A stretch of 64,000 nt of DNA from Kitasatospora gansuensis (GCF_014203705.1 NZ_JACHJR010000001.1:4464001-4528000); one strand, 5' to 3'. Positions 52,794 to 62,052 are shown, counted from the stretch's first letter. Translations and numbers: made by a program. The notes: generated by a model not told the origin, from the letters alone.

Positions 52794-52815
52794 CACACTC
52801 GCTACGCAAGTGCAA
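52794..52815. promoter_or_regulatory. TetR-type operator, copy 2 of the shared element
   Basis: CACACTCG-CTACGC-AAGTGCAA, matching the element at 50901-50922 in both eight-base arms and spacing. The inner CACTCGC-TAC-GCAAGTG is a near-perfect palindrome (6 of 7 pairs). It lies 45 bases before the monooxygenase start. Confidence 0.65.
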
Positions 52816-52977
52816 TGACTCCACTTTCTGTTCCGCTGCACCGATGCGGCGGGAGAGCGGTGCCTGACGCGTTCTGCGCGAAGAGTTGACACTTCCTGGA
52901 CACTCCGGCAGGGGTGCCACCCCTATGTTTTCGGTGACGCCCGATAACGAGCAGGTTCCCACCGAGAGGGACTATTC

Positions 52978-54237
52978 GTGAGCCAGACTCCCACTGTCGA
53001 CAATGTGAACGACGCGCTCGGAAATGCCGCCGACGCGGTCGACCTTCCGACGTATCCGGTAACCCGGACATGCCCTTATTCGGCACCTCCCGTCTACGAG
53101 GAGGTCCGAAACGGCGAGCGCCCCAAGAAGGTGCGCATGCAGGACGGAAACCCGGCCTGGATGCTCACCCGCTACGAGGACGTCCGCTCGGTCCTCGCCG
53201 ACCCCCGGTTCAGCGCGGACCGGCTCGCCCCCGGATTCCCGATCCTGGCCCCCGGCCAGCGCGAGGGCCTCTCCCGGCAGCCGAAGTTCATGCTGAGCAT
53301 GGACGGCAAGGAGCACAACGACGCCCGGCGGCCGGTGATCAGCGAGTTCTCCGTGCGCAGGGTCGCCACCATGCGGCCGCGCATCCAGCAGATCGTCGAC
53401 GAGGCGATCGACGAGCTGCTGAAGCAGCCGCAGCCCGCCGACCTGGTGAAGTGGATCGGCCACCCGGTGCCGGCCATGATGGTCGCGGAACTCGTCGGGG
53501 CCCCGCTGGAGCAGCAGCCCTATTTCCGTGACCTCACCTCCAGGATTCTGGCGAAGGGCGTCACCTGGGAAGAGCGCTTCGAGATTTCCAAGACGCTGCG
53601 GAAATTCATGGACGAGCTCATTCAGAGCAAGGCCGAGAATCCCGGTGACGACCTGCTGAGCCGTCAGATCATCCAGCAGCGGGAAGAGCACGGCGAGGTC
53701 AATTTCGAGGGCCTTTCCGCGCTCGCGCACCTGCTGCTGTTCGCCGGCCACGACTCCAGCGCAGGACTGATCTCGCTCGGCGTCTACACCTTCCTCACCA
53801 ACCCCGAGCAGCGCGCGGCGGTCATGGCGGAGCCGAAGGAGCGCATCCCGCTGGCCATCGAGGAGATGCTGCGCTTCTACTCGATCACCGACATCGGCGC
53901 GGCCCGGGTGGCGCTGGAGGACGTCGAGATCGGCGGGGTGACGATCCGGGCCGGCGAGGGCGTGATCGCCTCCGTCTACGCCGCCAACCACGACCCCGAG
54001 GTCTTCGAGAACCCGGGCGAGCTGGACCTGCTGCGCGGCGACCGGCACCACGTCGCCTTCGGCTACGGCCCGCACCAGTGCCTGGCGCAGAACCTGTCAC
54101 GCCTGGAGCTGGAGATCGTCTTCGAGACCCTCTTCCGCCGCATCCCCACGCTGCGGCTCGCGGTCGACGTGGACGAACTCCCGTTCAAGTACGACTCGGT
54201 GGTCTTCGGACTGCACGCGCTCCCCGTCACCTGGTGA
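52978..54237 (+). CDS. Cytochrome P450, polyketide tailoring
   Basis: 419 residues. I-helix LFAGHDSSAG (256-262, variant of AGxDTT), ExxR at E296-R299 (EEMLR), and heme loop FGYGPHQCLA with the axial Cys368. Soluble bacterial class I P450 that takes electrons from the ferredoxin encoded next. GTG start with GAGAGG eight bases upstream. It heads the rightward PKS transcript; a TTGACA at 52886 may be the -35. Expected to hydroxylate, epoxidise or couple the aromatic product. Confidence 0.92.
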   Translation: MSQTPTVDNVNDALGNAADAVDLPTYPVTRTCPYSAPPVYEEVRNGERPKKVRMQDGNPAWMLTRYEDVRSVLADPRFSADRLAPGFPILAPGQREGLSRQPKFMLSMDGKEHNDARRPVISEFSVRRVATMRPRIQQIVDEAIDELLKQPQPADLVKWIGHPVPAMMVAELVGAPLEQQPYFRDLTSRILAKGVTWEERFEISKTLRKFMDELIQSKAENPGDDLLSRQIIQQREEHGEVNFEGLSALAHLLLFAGHDSSAGLISLGVYTFLTNPEQRAAVMAEPKERIPLAIEEMLRFYSITDIGAARVALEDVEIGGVTIRAGEGVIASVYAANHDPEVFENPGELDLLRGDRHHVAFGYGPHQCLAQNLSRLELEIVFETLFRRIPTLRLAVDVDELPFKYDSVVFGLHALPVTW

Positions 54238-54247
54238 GGGGCGGGTC

Positions 54248-54442
54248 ATGCGGATAACGACACACGCCGAGCGCTGCGTCGGCTCCGGCCAGTGCGTGCT
54301 CACCGAACCCGCGGTGTTCTCGCAGGACGACGACGGCGTCGTCACGCTGCTCACCGACCGGCCCGAAGGCCCGGCCGCGGAGGGGGCGCGCAAGGCGGTG
54401 TTCGTCTGCCCCACCAGGTCCCTTTCCCTCATGGAGGATTGA
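54248..54442 (+). CDS. [3Fe-4S] ferredoxin, partner of the P450
   Basis: 64 residues. Three cysteines, C10, C16 and C54 (CVGSGQC and VCPT), fit the [3Fe-4S] ferredoxins that serve streptomycete P450s. Ten bases after the P450 stop, and its own stop shares a base with the next start. No reductase gene is nearby; a housekeeping one would be used. Confidence 0.9.
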   Translation: MRITTHAERCVGSGQCVLTEPAVFSQDDDGVVTLLTDRPEGPAAEGARKAVFVCPTRSLSLMED

Positions 54443-55122
54443 TGCGCACGACCGTGACTCTGACCAGGACGGCCCCCGAGTCGGAGCAGGACATCACGGG
54501 AGCGTTCGCCAGGTTCGACGCCTCTCCGGCGCCCGCCTCGCTGGGCACGCTGCGACGCCAACTGTTCGGCTACCACGACCTGTTGGTCCACATCCAGGAC
54601 TTCGCGTCCGAGCAGCCGGCCGTACCGGGCATCGAGCTGAAGGCCGACCCCGACTTCGGCCGGCTGACCGAGGACCTCGCCCCGCTGCTCTCCGCGTACG
54701 AGGAGGGCGCCGAACTCGCGCCGCTGGACGCGATGGCGACCCGCTTCTACGCCTGGCAGGGCAAGCCGGTCGCGGCCGGGGAGGTGCTGCACAGCACGGT
54801 CATCGTGAACCGGATGGACCCGGTGGTGATCCCCGAGGTGTCGCGGCTGTTCGCCGAGCTCGACGCCACCGACTTCCCGCACCACATGGGCACCCGCCGC
54901 CGGCAGCTGTTCAACCTCGGCGGCGTCTACTTCCACATCCAGGACTTCGTGCTGGCCGACGGGTACGCGCTGATCGACCAGGCGTGGAAGGAGGCCGACC
55001 CCCGGTTCATCAAGATCTGCCGCGAGCTGGAGCCCCTGGTCAAGGTGTACGACCCGGCCACCTGGCGCTCCACCGCCGACCAGGTCGGCACCCGCTTCTA
55101 CCGCTGGGAGGCATCGGCATGA
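54442..55122 (+). CDS. Fused double TcmI-type polyketide cyclase
   Basis: 226 residues made of two TcmI-family cyclase domains (PF04673-like), about 1-110 and 111-226, where the family is normally a single domain of about 108 residues. The halves align well: [19 protein letters not shown] against [19 protein letters not shown], and MATRFYAW against GTRFYRW. Both keep an Asp (26 and 141), the paired Arg and the His of HIQDF (50 and 165), which correspond to active residues as I recall them for TcmI, so neither half is clearly dead. It would close later rings of the polyketide. Coupled at both ends (TGATG, ATGA). Confidence 0.85.
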   Translation: MRTTVTLTRTAPESEQDITGAFARFDASPAPASLGTLRRQLFGYHDLLVHIQDFASEQPAVPGIELKADPDFGRLTEDLAPLLSAYEEGAELAPLDAMATRFYAWQGKPVAAGEVLHSTVIVNRMDPVVIPEVSRLFAELDATDFPHHMGTRRRQLFNLGGVYFHIQDFVLADGYALIDQAWKEADPRFIKICRELEPLVKVYDPATWRSTADQVGTRFYRWEASA

Positions 55123-56390
55123 GCGCCAGGCGCGTGGTCATCACCGGGATGGAGGTGCTCGCCCCCGGCGGTGTCGGCACCGAGGCCTTCTGGAGCCTGC
55201 TGAGCGAAGGCCGTACGGCCACCAGGACGATCACCTTCTTCGACCCCACCCAGTTCCGCTCCCGGGTCGCCGCGGAGATCGACTTCGATCCCTACGCGCA
55301 CGGCCTGACCCCGCAGGAGGTCCGGCGGATGGACCGGGCCGCGCAGTTCGCCCTGGTCGCGGCGCGCGGGGCACTCGCCGACAGCGGCCTGGAGACCGGC
55401 GCGCTCGACCCGTACCGGATCGGCGTCACCATCGGCAGCGCCGTCGGCGCCACGATGAGCCTGGACCAGGACTACCGCACCGTCAGCGACGGCGGCCGGC
55501 TCGACCTGGTCGACCATGGCTACGCCGACCCGTTCTTCTACAACCACTTCGTGCCGAGCTCGTTCGCGGCCGAGGTGGCCCGCTCGGTAGGCGCCCAGGG
55601 CCCGGTCAGCGTGGTGTCGGCCGGCTGCACGTCCGGGCTCGACTCGGTCGGCTACGCCGTCGAGCTGATCCGCGAGGGCTCGGCCGACGTGGTGATCACC
55701 GGTGCGAGCGACGCACCGATCTCGCCGATCACGATGGCCTGCTTCGACGCGATCAAGGCGACCACGCCGCGGTACGACGACCCGGCGCACGCCTCCCGCC
55801 CGTTCGACGGCACCCGCAACGGGTTCGTGCTCGGCGAGGGCTCGGCGGTCTTCGTCCTGGAGGAGCTGGAGAGCGCACGGCGCCGCGGGGCCCGGATCTA
55901 CGCCGAGATCGCGGGGTACGCGACCCGCAGCAACGCGTACCACATGACCGGTCTGCGCCCCGACGGCGCGGAGATGGCGCAGGCCATCACCGCGGCCCTG
56001 GACGAGGCCCGGATGGACCCCACGGCCATCGACTACATCAACGCGCACGGCTCGGGCACCAAGCAGAACGACCGGCACGAGACCGCCGCGTTCAAGCGCA
56101 GCCTGGGCGAGCACGCCTACCGCACGCCGGTGAGCTCCATCAAGTCCATGGTCGGGCACTCGCTGGGCGCGATCGGCTCGATCGAGATCGCCGCCTCCGT
56201 ACTGGCGATCCGTCACAACACCGTCCCGCCGACGGCGAACCTGCACACCCCCGACCCCGAGTGCGACCTGGACTACGTGCCGCTGACCGCTCGCGAGCAG
56301 GTGGTCGACACCGTCCTCACGGTCGGCAGCGGCTTCGGCGGATTCCAGAGCGCCATGGTGCTGACCCAACCGGAAAGGAGCGTCGCGTGA
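55119..56390 (+). CDS. Type II PKS ketosynthase alpha
   Basis: 423 residues. Catalytic Cys170 in [10 protein letters not shown], His310 in [11 protein letters not shown] and His347 in [10 protein letters not shown]. It condenses malonyl units on the ACP with KS-beta to build the poly-beta-ketone chain. ATG overlaps the cyclase stop by four bases, and its stop overlaps the next GTG by four. Chain length cannot be set from KS-alpha alone. Confidence 0.97.
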   Translation: MSARRVVITGMEVLAPGGVGTEAFWSLLSEGRTATRTITFFDPTQFRSRVAAEIDFDPYAHGLTPQEVRRMDRAAQFALVAARGALADSGLETGALDPYRIGVTIGSAVGATMSLDQDYRTVSDGGRLDLVDHGYADPFFYNHFVPSSFAAEVARSVGAQGPVSVVSAGCTSGLDSVGYAVELIREGSADVVITGASDAPISPITMACFDAIKATTPRYDDPAHASRPFDGTRNGFVLGEGSAVFVLEELESARRRGARIYAEIAGYATRSNAYHMTGLRPDGAEMAQAITAALDEARMDPTAIDYINAHGSGTKQNDRHETAAFKRSLGEHAYRTPVSSIKSMVGHSLGAIGSIEIAASVLAIRHNTVPPTANLHTPDPECDLDYVPLTAREQVVDTVLTVGSGFGGFQSAMVLTQPERSVA

Positions 56391-57580
56391 CGGCCTCAGT
56401 GGTGGTGACCGGACTGGGCGTGACCGCGCCCAACGGGCTCGGTGCGCGGGACTTCTGGAACGCGACGCTGGCCGGCAAGAGCGCCATCGGACCGCTCACC
56501 CACTTCGACGCCTCGCCCTACCCGGCGAAGCTCGCCGGGGAGATCACCGGCTTCACGGCCGAGGACCACCTGCCGAGCCGGCTGATGCCGCAGACGGACC
56601 GGGTGACCCGGCTCTCCCTGATCGCCGCGGACTGGGCGCTGGCGGACGCGCGGGTGCGGCCGGCCGAGCTGCCCGAGTTCGACATGGGTGTGATCACCGC
56701 CAGCTCGGCGGGCGGATTCGAGTTCAGCCAGCGCGAGTTGAAGAACCTCTGGAGCCAGGGCGGCCAGTACGTCAGCGCCTACCAGTCCTTCGCCTGGTTC
56801 TACGCGGTCAACACCGGCCAGATCTCGATCCGCAACGGCATGAAGGGCCCCAGCGGCGTGGTCGTCACCGACCAGTCCGGCGGCCTGGACGCGGTGGCCC
56901 AGGCCCGTCGCCAGATCCGCAAGGGCACCCGGCTGGTGGTGGCCGGCGCGGTGGACGCGCTGCTCTGCTCCTGGGGCTGGGTGGGTCTGCACACCAGCGG
57001 CCGGCTCAGCACCGCCACCGAGCCCACCAACGCCTACCTCCCGTTCGACGACCGGGCCGGCGGCCATGTGGCCGGTGAGGGCGGCGCGCTGCTCATCCTG
57101 GAGTCGGCGGAGTCGGCGCGGGCCCGCGACGCCAAGGTGTACGGCGAGATCGCCGGGTACGCCGCCACCTTCGACGGGCAGGAACCCGGGCTGCGCAAGG
57201 CCGTCGAACTCGCCCTGGCCGACGCCCGGTTGGCGCCTTCCGAGGTGGACGTGGTGTTCGCCGACGCGGCGGCCGATCCCGAGCTCGACCGGATCGAGGC
57301 CGAGACGCTGGTCGCGGTTTTCGGCGAGCGCGGCGTCCCGGTCACCGCCCCCAAGACCATGACCGGCCGCCTGTACGCGGGCGGCGCCGCACTGGACCTG
57401 GCCACCGCCTTCCTCGCCCTGGAGGACGGCGTGATCCCGCCGACCGTCCACGTCGAGGCGGCCGAGCGCTTCGGCCTCGACCTGGTCGTCTCCCAGCCGC
57501 GCCCGGCCGCCCTGCGCACCGCGCTGGTCCTGGCCCGGGGTCACGGCGGCTTCAACTCCGCCATGGTCGTGCGTGCCTGA
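56387..57580 (+). CDS. Type II PKS chain length factor (KS-beta)
   Basis: 397 residues, homologous to KS-alpha, with the active Cys replaced by Gln163 in [11 protein letters not shown], the hallmark of chain-length factors. It pairs with KS-alpha and sets the number of extensions. GTG start in the preceding stop. Confidence 0.96.
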   Translation: MTASVVVTGLGVTAPNGLGARDFWNATLAGKSAIGPLTHFDASPYPAKLAGEITGFTAEDHLPSRLMPQTDRVTRLSLIAADWALADARVRPAELPEFDMGVITASSAGGFEFSQRELKNLWSQGGQYVSAYQSFAWFYAVNTGQISIRNGMKGPSGVVVTDQSGGLDAVAQARRQIRKGTRLVVAGAVDALLCSWGWVGLHTSGRLSTATEPTNAYLPFDDRAGGHVAGEGGALLILESAESARARDAKVYGEIAGYAATFDGQEPGLRKAVELALADARLAPSEVDVVFADAAADPELDRIEAETLVAVFGERGVPVTAPKTMTGRLYAGGAALDLATAFLALEDGVIPPTVHVEAAERFGLDLVVSQPRPAALRTALVLARGHGGFNSAMVVRA

Positions 57581-57629
57581 TCAGCCATCAGTCCCCGCCC
57601 CCACATCCCCTCAAGAAAGCGGAACCCCC

Positions 57630-57893
57630 ATGTCCCAGACCTTCACGCTCGACGACCTCAAGCGGATCCTGCTCGAAGGCTCCGGCGCCCCCGAGGGCAC
57701 CGGCCTCAGCGGGGACATCCTCGACACCGAGTTCAGCGACATCGGCTACGACTCGCTCGCCCTGCTGGAGACCGCAGGCCGGGTCGAGCGCGAGTACGGC
57801 ATCGAGCTGGACGAGGCCGTCGTTGGCGACGCCAGCACCCCGCGCGCCTTCCTCGACGCCGTCTCCGCGCACCTGATGACCCCGGCCGCCTGA
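57630..57893 (+). CDS. Type II PKS acyl carrier protein
   Basis: 87 residues. Ser42 in IGYDSLALLE receives the phosphopantetheine arm. Acidic helix 2 region as expected. ATG at 57630 starts the protein; an in-frame extension upstream is not supported. The transferase to activate it is probably the one at 61196. Confidence 0.96.
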   Translation: MSQTFTLDDLKRILLEGSGAPEGTGLSGDILDTEFSDIGYDSLALLETAGRVEREYGIELDEAVVGDASTPRAFLDAVSAHLMTPAA

Positions 57894-57935
57894 ACCTCGG
57901 CCCACACCGCGGACATCCCGCAGAGAAGAGAAGTC

Positions 57936-58721
57936 ATGACACAGCAGGAGCGTCGGGTCGTCCTGGTGACCGGTGCCACCAGCGGAATCGGTCTGGCCGT
58001 CACCCGGCTGCTGGCCGGCCAGGGCCACCAGGTCTTCATCGGGTCGCGCACCGAGGACAAGGTCCTCACCACCGTCAAGCAGCTCCGGGAGGAGGGGCTC
58101 GACGTCGACGGCGTCGTCCTCGACGTACGGTCCCGGGACTCGATCGGCGCGTACGTCCAGGCCGCCGTCGACCGGTTCGGCCCGGTGGACGTGCTCGTCA
58201 ACAACGCGGGGATCAGCGGCGGCGGGGTGACCGCCGACATCACCGACGAGCTGTGGGACAACCTGATCGAGACCAACCTCAACAGCGTGTTCCGGCTGAC
58301 CCGCGAGGTGCTGACCACCGGCGGGCTGCGGCACCGGAGTTGGGGCCGCATCATCAACATCGCCTCGACCGCGGGCAAGCAGGGCGTCGTGCTGGGCGCT
58401 CCGTACTCCGCCTCCAAGCACGGCGTCGTCGGCTTCACCAAGGCCCTCGGCAACGAGCTGGCGCCCACCGGCATCACGGTCAACGCCGTCTGCCCCGGCT
58501 ACGTCGAGACGCCGATGGCCGAGCGCGTGCGGCAGAACTACAGCCGGCTGTCCGGTGCCACCGAGGAGGCGGTGCTGGAGAAGTTCCAGGCCAAGATCCC
58601 GCTGGGCCGCTACTCGACCCCCGAGGAGGTGGCCGGTCTGGTCGGCTACCTGGTCTCCGACACGGCGGCCGCCATCACCTCGCAGGCCCTGAACGTCTGC
58701 GGTGGCCTCGGCAACTTCTGA
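57936..58721 (+). CDS. Polyketide C9 ketoreductase, ActIII family
   Basis: 261 residues. SDR with TGATSGIG (NADP), NNAGIS, Ser144, Tyr157 and Lys161 (APYSASK) and the PGYVETPMAERVR motif typical of C9 ketoreductases of the actinorhodin type. It reduces the C9 keto group after the first ring fold. Its presence makes this a reducing cluster, and the following bidomain aromatase fits. Confidence 0.95.
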   Translation: MTQQERRVVLVTGATSGIGLAVTRLLAGQGHQVFIGSRTEDKVLTTVKQLREEGLDVDGVVLDVRSRDSIGAYVQAAVDRFGPVDVLVNNAGISGGGVTADITDELWDNLIETNLNSVFRLTREVLTTGGLRHRSWGRIINIASTAGKQGVVLGAPYSASKHGVVGFTKALGNELAPTGITVNAVCPGYVETPMAERVRQNYSRLSGATEEAVLEKFQAKIPLGRYSTPEEVAGLVGYLVSDTAAAITSQALNVCGGLGNF

Positions 58722-58763
58722 GCCGCCCAGACCCGTCCTTCCCCGAGCTCCGAGGAGTCCAAC

Positions 58764-59714
58764 ATGCCGTCCGAGCTGCACGAGTCCGGACACGAGATCA
58801 AGATCTCGGCTCCGGCCGAGACCGTCTACCGCCTGCTGGCGGAGGCGGACGACTGGCCCCGGGTGTTCCCCCCGAGCATCTACGTCGACCACCTGGAGCG
58901 CGGCGAGCGGGAGGAGCGGATCCGGATCTGGGCGACCGCGGGCGACACCGTCAAGAACTGGACGTCGCACCGCACCCTGGACCCGGAGCAGCTCCGGATC
59001 CGGTTCCGGCAGGAGGTCAGCACGCCCCCGGTGGCCGCGATGGGCGGTGCCTGGCACATCGAGGCGCTGCCGTCGGGGGAGACGCTGGTCCGGCTCGACC
59101 ACGACTACCGGGCCGTCGACGCCGACAGCCTCGGCTGGCTCGACGACGTGGTGGACCGCAACTCCCGCACCGAGCTGGACTCGCTGAAGGCGATCGCCGA
59201 GGCGGCCGGCGCCGTGGACGAGCTGACCTGCTCGTTCGAGGACACCGTGCACATCGCCGGCGCCGCCCGGGACGTGTACGAGTTCATCTACCGGGCGGAC
59301 CTGTGGACCGAGCGGCTGCCGCACGTCCTCGCGGTGCGCCTCGACGAGCCGGCGGAGCACCTGCAGACCCTGGAGATGGACACCCGCTCCAAGGACGGCG
59401 GCTTCCACACCACGAAGTCGCACCGGGTGGGGCTGCCGCCGTACCGGATCGCGTACAAGCAGGTCACCCTGCCCGCGCTGATCACCCTGCACACGGGGTA
59501 CTGGACGATCACCCCGACCGACGACGGCGTCACGGCCTCCTCCCAGCACACCTTCACGGTCGACACCGGGAAGATCGCCGGGATCCTGGGAGCGGACAAG
59601 ACCGTCCAGGACGCGATCGACTTCGTCCGCACCGCGCTCAGCACCAACAGCCTGGCGACGCTCGGCATCGCCAAGGCGTACGCGGAAGGGCTCGCCGGGG
59701 GCGACCGGCCGTGA
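58764..59714 (+). CDS. Bidomain aromatase/cyclase
   Basis: 316 residues with two START-like (SRPBCC) halves, about 1-155 and 156-316, each beginning with an HEIKISAPAETVYRL- or EDTVHIAGAARDVYEF-like strand. Bidomain enzymes of this type close and aromatise the first ring (C7-C12) of C9-reduced chains. Start ATG at 58764 has GAGGAG upstream. The stop overlaps the next GTG. Confidence 0.94.
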   Translation: MPSELHESGHEIKISAPAETVYRLLAEADDWPRVFPPSIYVDHLERGEREERIRIWATAGDTVKNWTSHRTLDPEQLRIRFRQEVSTPPVAAMGGAWHIEALPSGETLVRLDHDYRAVDADSLGWLDDVVDRNSRTELDSLKAIAEAAGAVDELTCSFEDTVHIAGAARDVYEFIYRADLWTERLPHVLAVRLDEPAEHLQTLEMDTRSKDGGFHTTKSHRVGLPPYRIAYKQVTLPALITLHTGYWTITPTDDGVTASSQHTFTVDTGKIAGILGADKTVQDAIDFVRTALSTNSLATLGIAKAYAEGLAGGDRP

Positions 59715-60610
59715 CAGTGGCGCAGCTGGCCGGCCCCGAGGCGGCGGCCGAGGCTCGGAGCATCACCCTGGACGCGGGCGGGATCACCCTCTCCGCCCTG
59801 CTCACCCGCCCCGCCCAGTCCCCGTGCCGGGCGATGGTGGTCGCCCTGCACGGGGCGGGGATGAGTGCGGCGTACTTCCGCGGACCGGCCCATCCGGAGA
59901 CCTCGTTCCTCTCCCTCGCCGCGGACCTCGGCTTCGCGGCGGTGGCCGTGGACCGGCCCGGCTACGGGCACTCGGCCGGGCAGCTGCCCGAAGGTCAGGG
60001 GATCGCGGACCAGGCGGCCACCCTGGCGGCGGCCCTGCGCGGTCTGGCGGCCCGGTACGACACCGGTGCCGGGATCTTCCTGCTCGCCCACTCCTTCGGC
60101 GGCAAGGCGGCGCTGCGGATCGCGGCGGACGGGGCGGTGCCGGGGCTGCTGGGCCTCGACATCTCCGGCTGCGGCGAGGAGTACGCGGCGCCGCCCGTCG
60201 CGGAGACCCCGCGCGGCGGCCGGAACTGGCGCCTCAACTGGGGGCCGCTGCGCCTCTACCCGCCGGGGACCTTCCAGGCCGGCGGCGCGGTCGTGGCGCC
60301 CGTGCCGTCGCGCGAGCTCGCGGACGCCGTCCGCTGGCAGGAGGAGTTCGCCGGGCTGGCGGGGCGGATCCGGGTGCCGGTCCGGTTCACCTTCGCCGAG
60401 CACGAGTCGTGGTGGCGCCACGACCAGCAGGCCGTGGCCCGGCTGCGGTCCCGGCTGAGCGCGTCACCCCGGGTCGTGATCGACCACCAACCCGACGCGG
60501 GCCACAACATCAGCCTCGGCTGGACGGCCCGCGCGTACCACCTGAGGACGCTCGGCTTCGTGGAGGAGTGCGCGGCCCGCAGGGCAGCCGGAAAGGAGCA
60601 CCGAACATGA
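59711..60610 (+). CDS. Alpha/beta hydrolase
   Basis: 299 residues. Nucleophile elbow AHSFGG with Ser128, oxyanion region HGAGM, a possible acid Glu230 in FAEHE (usually Asp) and His265 in DAGHNIS. It may release or cyclise the chain, or hydrolyse an ester. GTG start within the aromatase stop; stop within the next start. Confidence 0.88.
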   Translation: MTVAQLAGPEAAAEARSITLDAGGITLSALLTRPAQSPCRAMVVALHGAGMSAAYFRGPAHPETSFLSLAADLGFAAVAVDRPGYGHSAGQLPEGQGIADQAATLAAALRGLAARYDTGAGIFLLAHSFGGKAALRIAADGAVPGLLGLDISGCGEEYAAPPVAETPRGGRNWRLNWGPLRLYPPGTFQAGGAVVAPVPSRELADAVRWQEEFAGLAGRIRVPVRFTFAEHESWWRHDQQAVARLRSRLSASPRVVIDHQPDAGHNISLGWTARAYHLRTLGFVEECAARRAAGKEHRT

Positions 60611-60999
60611 CACAGGACATCGTCGGGGTGTGGCACCTGGAGGCCTTCCACGACCTGGACGAGGCCGGGCGGCCCGTGGGCGAAGGCCCGCTGGGCCCCT
60701 CGCCCGAGGGAATGCTGGTTTACACGGCCGACGGCCACGTCTCGGTGAGCATGATGCCGACGACACCGGGGCCCGGCCCGTCCTACATGGGGTACGCGGG
60801 TGAGTGGTGGGTGGCCGACGGCGAGGTCGTGCACCGGATCCGGATCTCCTCGCGGGCCGACTGGGTCGGCGTCGAGCAGACCCGGGACGCCCGGCTCGAC
60901 GGCGACCTGCTCACCGTCCGGGCCACCCGGGAGGTCGACGCGCGGCAGCAGCGTCGGGTGCTCGTGTGGCGCCGGGCCGGGCAGTCCGGAGCGGCTTGA
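60607..60999 (+). CDS. Lipocalin-like domain protein
   Basis: 130 residues. IVGVWHLEAFHDLDEAGRPV, EGMLVYTADGHVSVSMM and the final VDARQQRRVLVWRR match the small lipocalin-like family common in bacteria (an eight-strand barrel). It could bind or shape a hydrophobic polyketide. It is coupled to both neighbours (ATGA; TGATG). Confidence 0.8.
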   Translation: MTQDIVGVWHLEAFHDLDEAGRPVGEGPLGPSPEGMLVYTADGHVSVSMMPTTPGPGPSYMGYAGEWWVADGEVVHRIRISSRADWVGVEQTRDARLDGDLLTVRATREVDARQQRRVLVWRRAGQSGAA

Positions 61000-61199
61000 T
61001 GGGTACCCCGGTGCACACGGCGGTCCCGTCCGCCGAGGGTGACGAGCACCCGTTGGTGGCGGCCCTGAGCATCTTCGCCCCCGGTGCCCTGCGGGTGCTC
61101 GGCGGTGCCGGGTCCGCCCGCGAGCCGGCCGAGTGGCCGACTCCGCTGCCGGGGCGGCAGGTGGCCCGTCGGCGCACCCGGCTGAGGGCGACCAGGTGA
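60999..61199 (+). CDS. Small protein of unknown function, translationally coupled
   Basis: 66 residues, unrecognised. The ATG shares a base with the preceding stop and its own stop overlaps the next GTG by four bases, so it is probably translated in the cluster message. It has an acidic N-terminus, a hydrophobic middle (PLVAALSIFAPGALRVLGGAG) and an Arg-rich C-terminus (RRRTRLRATR). No membrane prediction is strong. Could assist folding or bind a partner enzyme. Confidence 0.6.
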   Translation: MGTPVHTAVPSAEGDEHPLVAALSIFAPGALRVLGGAGSAREPAEWPTPLPGRQVARRRTRLRATR

Positions 61200-61984
61200 C
61201 ACCGGGTCGGTCGCGGACCAGGTTCCTCGCCCACGACCTGGACACCCCCGGGGCCGAGGAGCTCGCAGCGGCGGTCTTCCGGGTGCTGCCCGCGGCCGAG
61301 CGCGAGCGGGTCCTGCGGCTGCACCTGCCGTCGGACCGGACCCGGTCGACGATCGCCCGGTGGCTGGCCCGCCGGGCCGCCGCCGACCTGGTCGGCGAGC
61401 CGTGGACGGCGCTGCGGCTGGCCCGCCACGCCGACGGACGCCCTCGGGTTGAGGACCGTCCCGAGCTGTCGCTGAGCATCGCGCACAGCGGCCGGTACGC
61501 GATGGCGGCCGTGGCGGTGGGCGCGCTGGTCGGGATCGACACCGAGCAGGTCTCGCGGGTGGCGGCGCTGCCCGACAGCTTCTTCCTCACCCCTGCCGAG
61601 TCGGCGGCACTGCCGCCGGCCGCGGAGGGGCCGGAGCACCGGGCGGCCCTGTGGGTGCTGAAGGAGGCGGCCGTGAAGCTCACGGGCGAGGGTCTGCGCG
61701 GCGGTCTGCGGCGGATCGGCTTCGAGCCGCGCGGGGAGTGCCTGCCCTACGTCGCCCGGACGACGTACACCACGGCGGAGTTCAGGGCTCTCCGGCTGCC
61801 CGGTGGATATGTTGCGGCGGTGGGGGTTTCCTCGGGCACCCCGCCCCACCGACCGGAGTTCGTCGGCGCCGCCCGTGGAACAGGCCCGGCGACAGAGAGG
61901 ACCGACTGCCCGTGGACGACCGAGCCCACCAGCACAGCGAGGGAACACCCGAGGACGGCCCCGGTGACGGCCGGCCGGCGCTGA
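61196..61984 (+). CDS. 4'-phosphopantetheinyl transferase, Sfp type
   Basis: 262 residues. GIDTEQV (metal ligands D115 and E117) and WVLKEAAVKLTGEG (K156, E157, K161) are the Sfp-type signatures. It attaches the coenzyme-A arm to the ACP. The last about 45 residues, after GGYVAAVGVSSG, are a low-complexity extension that overlaps the next small frame. Confidence 0.92.
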   Translation: MTPGRSRTRFLAHDLDTPGAEELAAAVFRVLPAAERERVLRLHLPSDRTRSTIARWLARRAAADLVGEPWTALRLARHADGRPRVEDRPELSLSIAHSGRYAMAAVAVGALVGIDTEQVSRVAALPDSFFLTPAESAALPPAAEGPEHRAALWVLKEAAVKLTGEGLRGGLRRIGFEPRGECLPYVARTTYTTAEFRALRLPGGYVAAVGVSSGTPPHRPEFVGAARGTGPATERTDCPWTTEPTSTAREHPRTAPVTAGRR

Positions 61985-62052
61985 CCGCCGAGGAGCGGGC
62001 GCAGGGCCACGACGAGGAGCTGGAGCCCCACATCTGGCTCAGCGTCAACTGA
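61912..62052 (+). CDS. Possible 46-residue acidic peptide
   Basis: GTG start at 61912, overlapping the transferase by 73 bases in another frame, with AGAGAGGA 12 bases upstream. The peptide is acidic and Gly/His-rich, then LTAEERAQGHDEELEPHIWLSVN (in short: AQGHDEELEPHIWLSVN). The end looks like a real amphipathic segment rather than a GC-frame artefact. No family recognised. It may be a cluster-encoded small protein; a random frame is possible. Confidence 0.4.
   Translation: MDDRAHQHSEGTPEDGPGDGRPALTAEERAQGHDEELEPHIWLSVN

Noticed and set aside
56870-56900. Missing catalytic Cys in the second ketosynthase
   Set aside because: Gln at this place defines chain-length factors; the gene is not broken.
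61651-61911. Upstream part of the frame containing the 46-residue peptide
   Set aside because: It overlaps the transferase core and reads as Gly/Arg-rich noise; only the last part has a start with a ribosome-like site.
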